Assembly (NCBI RefSeq): GCF_000204055.1
Contig: NW_006768803.1
Span: 809,964-873,963 of the forward strand
DNA from: Melampsora larici-populina 98AG31
Lineage: Eukaryota > Basidiomycota > Pucciniomycetes > Pucciniales > Melampsoraceae
Length of the DNA: 64,000 nucleotides
Direction of reading: 5' to 3'
Part shown: one piece after another, positions 61,304-64,000 of the stretch
Position numbering within the stretch: the first letter of the stretch is position 1
Layout: each line of letters opens with the position of its first letter
Program-made: the position numbers and the translations under genes
Notes under the pieces: generated by a model
Seen by the model: only the letters and a program-made list of their open reading frames with translations
What the model was told of the DNA's origin: nothing
The model's database searches: none

Positions 61304-62098
61304 ATGGAATCTCTCAGTGGAATAAAACGATACAAACAAATGCCGCTGCACTGTAAAGGAATCTTTGACTGTAGTGATGAAGTGAGTACTGCTTCTTGAT
61401 TGGAATCAGCGTCGCCGCTAACGTCAATGCTAGATAATTGGGTTTCGCAGAGGCGGGGGTAGTCGAGTTGTGTACCGTTTGGAAGCAGTATTCAAAGGGG
61501 GATTGATAACGCGGATCCCATTTGCAATTATTGATGAAAGCGGAGACGAAATGCTCCGGGTGTCACAGCGATACATAATGGAAGGGGTCATTGCAATGGA
61601 CAACTTCACGGCGCAGCAACGTCTGTTTTTGAATCAAAACTCAGTCTCTGCTATCAATCGCGAGTGTCTCGCAACAAAATCACTGGAAGATGAACTTACG
61701 TTCTGGGGAAAGGGTATTGTGCTCTCAAACTACCGTGCAAGTTCAGAATCTGGAACGGAGGATTTCAACGTAGCATGTGTAGAGCATCGTCAGTGGGATA
61801 TGGTGGTACGTGTCTTTAGTTAGACAATTATAATAAATTTAGGCTGACATCGAGACACAGGCTTTGTCGTGGGTCGAATTCAAAACAGAGTATTTATACG
61901 ATACGGCCACCTTGGGCGCGGCGAAGTCTGCGCTCTTTGTTGAAGGAAATATGGTGGAGCTAAAGGGGCGCGGTGTGAGTTGGTCGGATTGGCGAGGAGG
62001 GTGGATAATTATGGTGAGTAGTGGTCGCGTTGTGTGATGAATTGGGCTGACAACAGTTGCAGGTTAGCAGCGTTTCTTTAGTCCGCAGAAAAGTGTGA
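61304..62098 (+). CDS. Putative second OB-fold-like protein of the Helitron
   Basis: Candidate exons: 61304-61381 or slightly longer (MESLSGIKRYKQM), about 61451-61805, 61861-62013 and 62063-62098; introns 49-70 nt with GT-AG. The join between the first two exons is uncertain in phase, so the start may be elsewhere. The main exon (VYRLEAVFKGGLITRIPFAI...) is followed by SALFVEGNMVELKGRGVSW and GGWIIM, an intron, then VSSVSLVRRKV. The pattern G-x-x-V-x-L-x-G, a Trp before the intron and VSxxS after it matches the end of the OB-like protein at 53589-54735, intron position included. A distant paralogue is likely (inference). No in-frame stop in the main exons. Confidence 0.55.
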
Positions 62099-62803
62099 CG
62101 TACAGGAGTCAGAAGGTGATGTGAAGTTATAGCAATGGATGTTATAGCGTGGGCGGAATGAGGAAAGTAGCGCTTCGGCTTACATCGTATCGGAGTGTAG
62201 ATGTTTCACAAATGGCGATTCGTAGATAGTGTACAGCTGTGATGCGTTTACGATTGTGTGTGTAATGCATATGGCGAGTAAGATGATGCAATTCCATAAC
62301 TGTCCACAGCCGGTGCATCGGTTGGATAATTGAATGAGCAATGCGGTGACCATGAAATCTGTGTTAAAAAAATACAAAATGGGTGGTATCATGGATGATA
62401 CAAGGTAACGCAACAGCCGGTATGGTGAGGTTTCGGTTATTGCGAGAAACGCAACCCGAGCACTGGCGGAGTTTGGACATAACAAGCAGCCGAGGGTCAG
62501 CAGGGTCGTGACAAAACGGGAATGAGGTCTTGACGTTTTGCGTTACGCATTACCACTTCAAACTCACTTCATTTTAAAATCAACTGCCTATATTACGATC
62601 GTGAGTGTCTTTGACTTCCGAAAGTTATTGCGACTGAAAACGTTGACATACCGTAACAAAGCAGGTGCAGCTAACGTACGGCAAAATCAAAGTTACCACG
62701 AGTTTGAAAAAACGTCTGTTAGGCCTAATATTGTAAGTCAAGGCAGTGGGTGGAGGTATCAATAATAAGATTCAAGGCTTATGTTTTGTATAGAAGCAGC
62801 ATA
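62099..62803. other. Helitron 3' region, no gene recognised
   Basis: Both strands were checked; short frames only. Composition stays like the Helitron genes, so it is still inside the element. Confidence 0.45.
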
Positions 62804-62986
62804 ATGTCTTCAGCGACGGACAAAGTCGAAGAATCAAATAGGATCATTAGCGATGTAGTGTTGGCAGGGAACGGGAATTTAATACAACGGAACAAGACTA
62901 AAATTATAGGAGGGAGAGTGTACATCAAATGTGTAGAGTATCAAACGCGCGGTCCACCGCACGTTACGTGGGTGCTGTCTGCGTAA
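62804..62986 (+). pseudogene. Possible Rep-nuclease fragment (60 codons)
   Basis: ATG 62804 (MSSATDKVEESNR) to TAA 62986. The text IKCVEYQTRGPPHVTWVLS resembles the block around the HUH motif of Helitron Rep proteins, such as VRTIEFQNRGRPHVHF in this same element, but with Thr where the second His belongs. It may be a remnant of a second Rep gene or chance similarity over about 15 residues. Confidence 0.35.
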
Positions 62987-63223
62987 TAGCACTGCAGTAG
63001 TTCGGCTGACGGTGTCGTTGTCTGTGACAATTTATGAATTATATGGAACACAAACGTTGTGCAAGAAAACTGAGCAGCATCGCGGATAGAGGCCGTTGGA
63101 CAGTGATAGCACAAAAGATGAGAATTGAATTTGCGAGAGCATGTGGAGAGCGGCTGCAATGTCGTGACTTGCTTACGTTGTCGAAAACAGAGTTGTAACG
63201 AGCGCCAATGACGCTGGCCGAAA

Positions 63224-63251
63224 GGGCGGCGGGCCGCCCCCGAGATTCTAG
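63224..63251 (+). other. Helitron 3' terminus (hairpin plus CTAG)
   Basis: GGGCGGC and GCCGCCC pair across GG (63224-63239), then CCGAGATT and CTAG at 63248-63251, followed by host T. This matches the rule hairpin, about ten bases, CTRR. Confidence 0.8.
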
Positions 63252-63522
63252 TGAGCAAGTTATGAGAAAGTTATGAAATGGATATCAAATGGATAACATC
63301 CATTGATTGAGAATTTGTTGAGAAGTGGTTGGGAGACCACCAAAATTGAGATGATGTCATACAGCATCATAAACCTGTACAAACCTGCTCCTGTATTTCC
63401 CCACCAAGAATATATAGTTTATTAACCTTTGTGACATAAATTGACTGAGTTATTGAGGTTTGAAAAAAAAAATCACGGACAAAAAATACTATTTTTGTAC
63501 TATACCTAAGAATTGCTTCTGG

Positions 63523-63967
63523 AATATCTTCCAGCTTCATCAACATACATACACAAAAAAATTGATATTCCTTTTCAAAACATGTTTCTCCACATTTTTG
63601 TCCCCTAAAGCCTTCCTGTATGGGCAGTATTTCTACATGTAATTCCTGAATGTGTCTGCAAGTTTGATTTTCTGAAGTTCTTTGCCCCAAGAAAAAATTT
63701 GAGGGAACATATTGCCAAAATCATTCTGAATTTGATTGATGTACATGTAGATGGTATTTGACAAAAATTTCTGCCATAAACTTTGCCATATTCTGCCTAG
63801 AAACAAAGAATCAATCGCATTGTTGACTGCTCATGTACACACCACAATTACATATAGAAATACTGCCCATACAGGAAGGTTCTAGGGGACAAAAATGTGG
63901 AGAAACATGTTTTCAAAAGGAATATCAATTTTTTTGTGTATGTATATTGATGAAGCTGGAAGATATT
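63523..63967. repeat. Inverted repeat, 122-bp arms around 201 bp
   Basis: Arms 63523-63644 and 63846-63967 are inverse over their whole length (AATATCTTCCAGCTTC, ACAAAAAAATTGATATTCC, CATGTTTCTCCACATTTTTG, CCTTCCTGTATGGGCAG) with about seven differences. It lies outside the Helitron. The outer limits may reach the window edge, so the element may be larger. Confidence 0.88.
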
Positions 63968-64000
63968 AGAAGATCGAGGGGTACTCGGTGGTAGCAACAT

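Larger units (their letters stand above)
53589..63251 (+). mobile_element. Helitron, 3' end at 63251, 5' end not located
   Basis: The element is defined by a Rep-helicase gene (HUH nuclease plus PIF1-like helicase) and a 3' terminus with a GC-rich hairpin followed by CTAG and host T. The coordinates start at the first supported codon; the real 5' end lies upstream. The gene order is OB-fold-like gene, Rep-helicase, second putative OB-fold gene, all plus strand. The Rep-helicase has two breaks near its 5' end and a 1.2-kb insertion, so the copy is not autonomous. Base composition is more balanced and CpG-richer than the host DNA to the left. Confidence 0.88.

Overview
The window looks like nuclear DNA of a basidiomycete fungus, most likely a rust (Pucciniales). 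The grounds are many short introns of about 50-90 bp, AT-rich host genes, transposon families of basidiomycete type, and nonsense codons that look like CpG decay. No rRNA, tRNA or CRISPR array was recognised. The organism call is inference.

Layout. 1-4.7 kb: no gene recognised. 4745-8274: degenerate PIF/Harbinger element with a transposase and a divergent Myb/SANT-like gene. 8384-9060: foldback element with a 9-bp target duplication. 10.3-22.7 kb: the host gene island, holding a small intrinsically disordered protein, a three-exon unknown protein, an acidic protein with an upstream reading-frame break, a small minus-strand basic protein, and a complete mitochondrial translation initiation factor IF-2. 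A cluster of perfect palindromes sits at 15384-15556.

23.5 kb onward is mostly mobile DNA: a Harbinger-type MITE (23469-24355); an 8.2-kb CACTA (En/Spm-like) element (24426-32599) with near-identical 179-bp terminal repeats, an intact-looking Tnp2-type transposase and two divergent paralogous accessory genes at its two ends; small MITEs with TA or TTA duplications; a decayed host-like gene next to an orphan Helitron 3' end (38.7-42.1 kb); a decayed hAT element (43220-47397); several foldback or inverted-repeat elements; and a Helitron whose 3' end is at 63251. The Helitron holds an OB-fold-like protein gene, a broken Rep-helicase and a second putative OB-fold gene. Its Rep-helicase is split by a 1189-bp almost fully palindromic element with a 9-bp duplication.

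Common thread. The Harbinger, hAT, Helitron and decayed host-like genes are all stopped by TGA codons where the reading frame otherwise continues and CGA (Arg) is a plausible ancestor. In 7 of 10 cases the base before is T, so the lesion reads as TpCpG to TpTpG. The only mismatch between the CACTA terminal repeats is the same change. This suggests CpG-directed, RIP-like or methylation-linked mutation of repeats, with the CACTA element the youngest and least hit.
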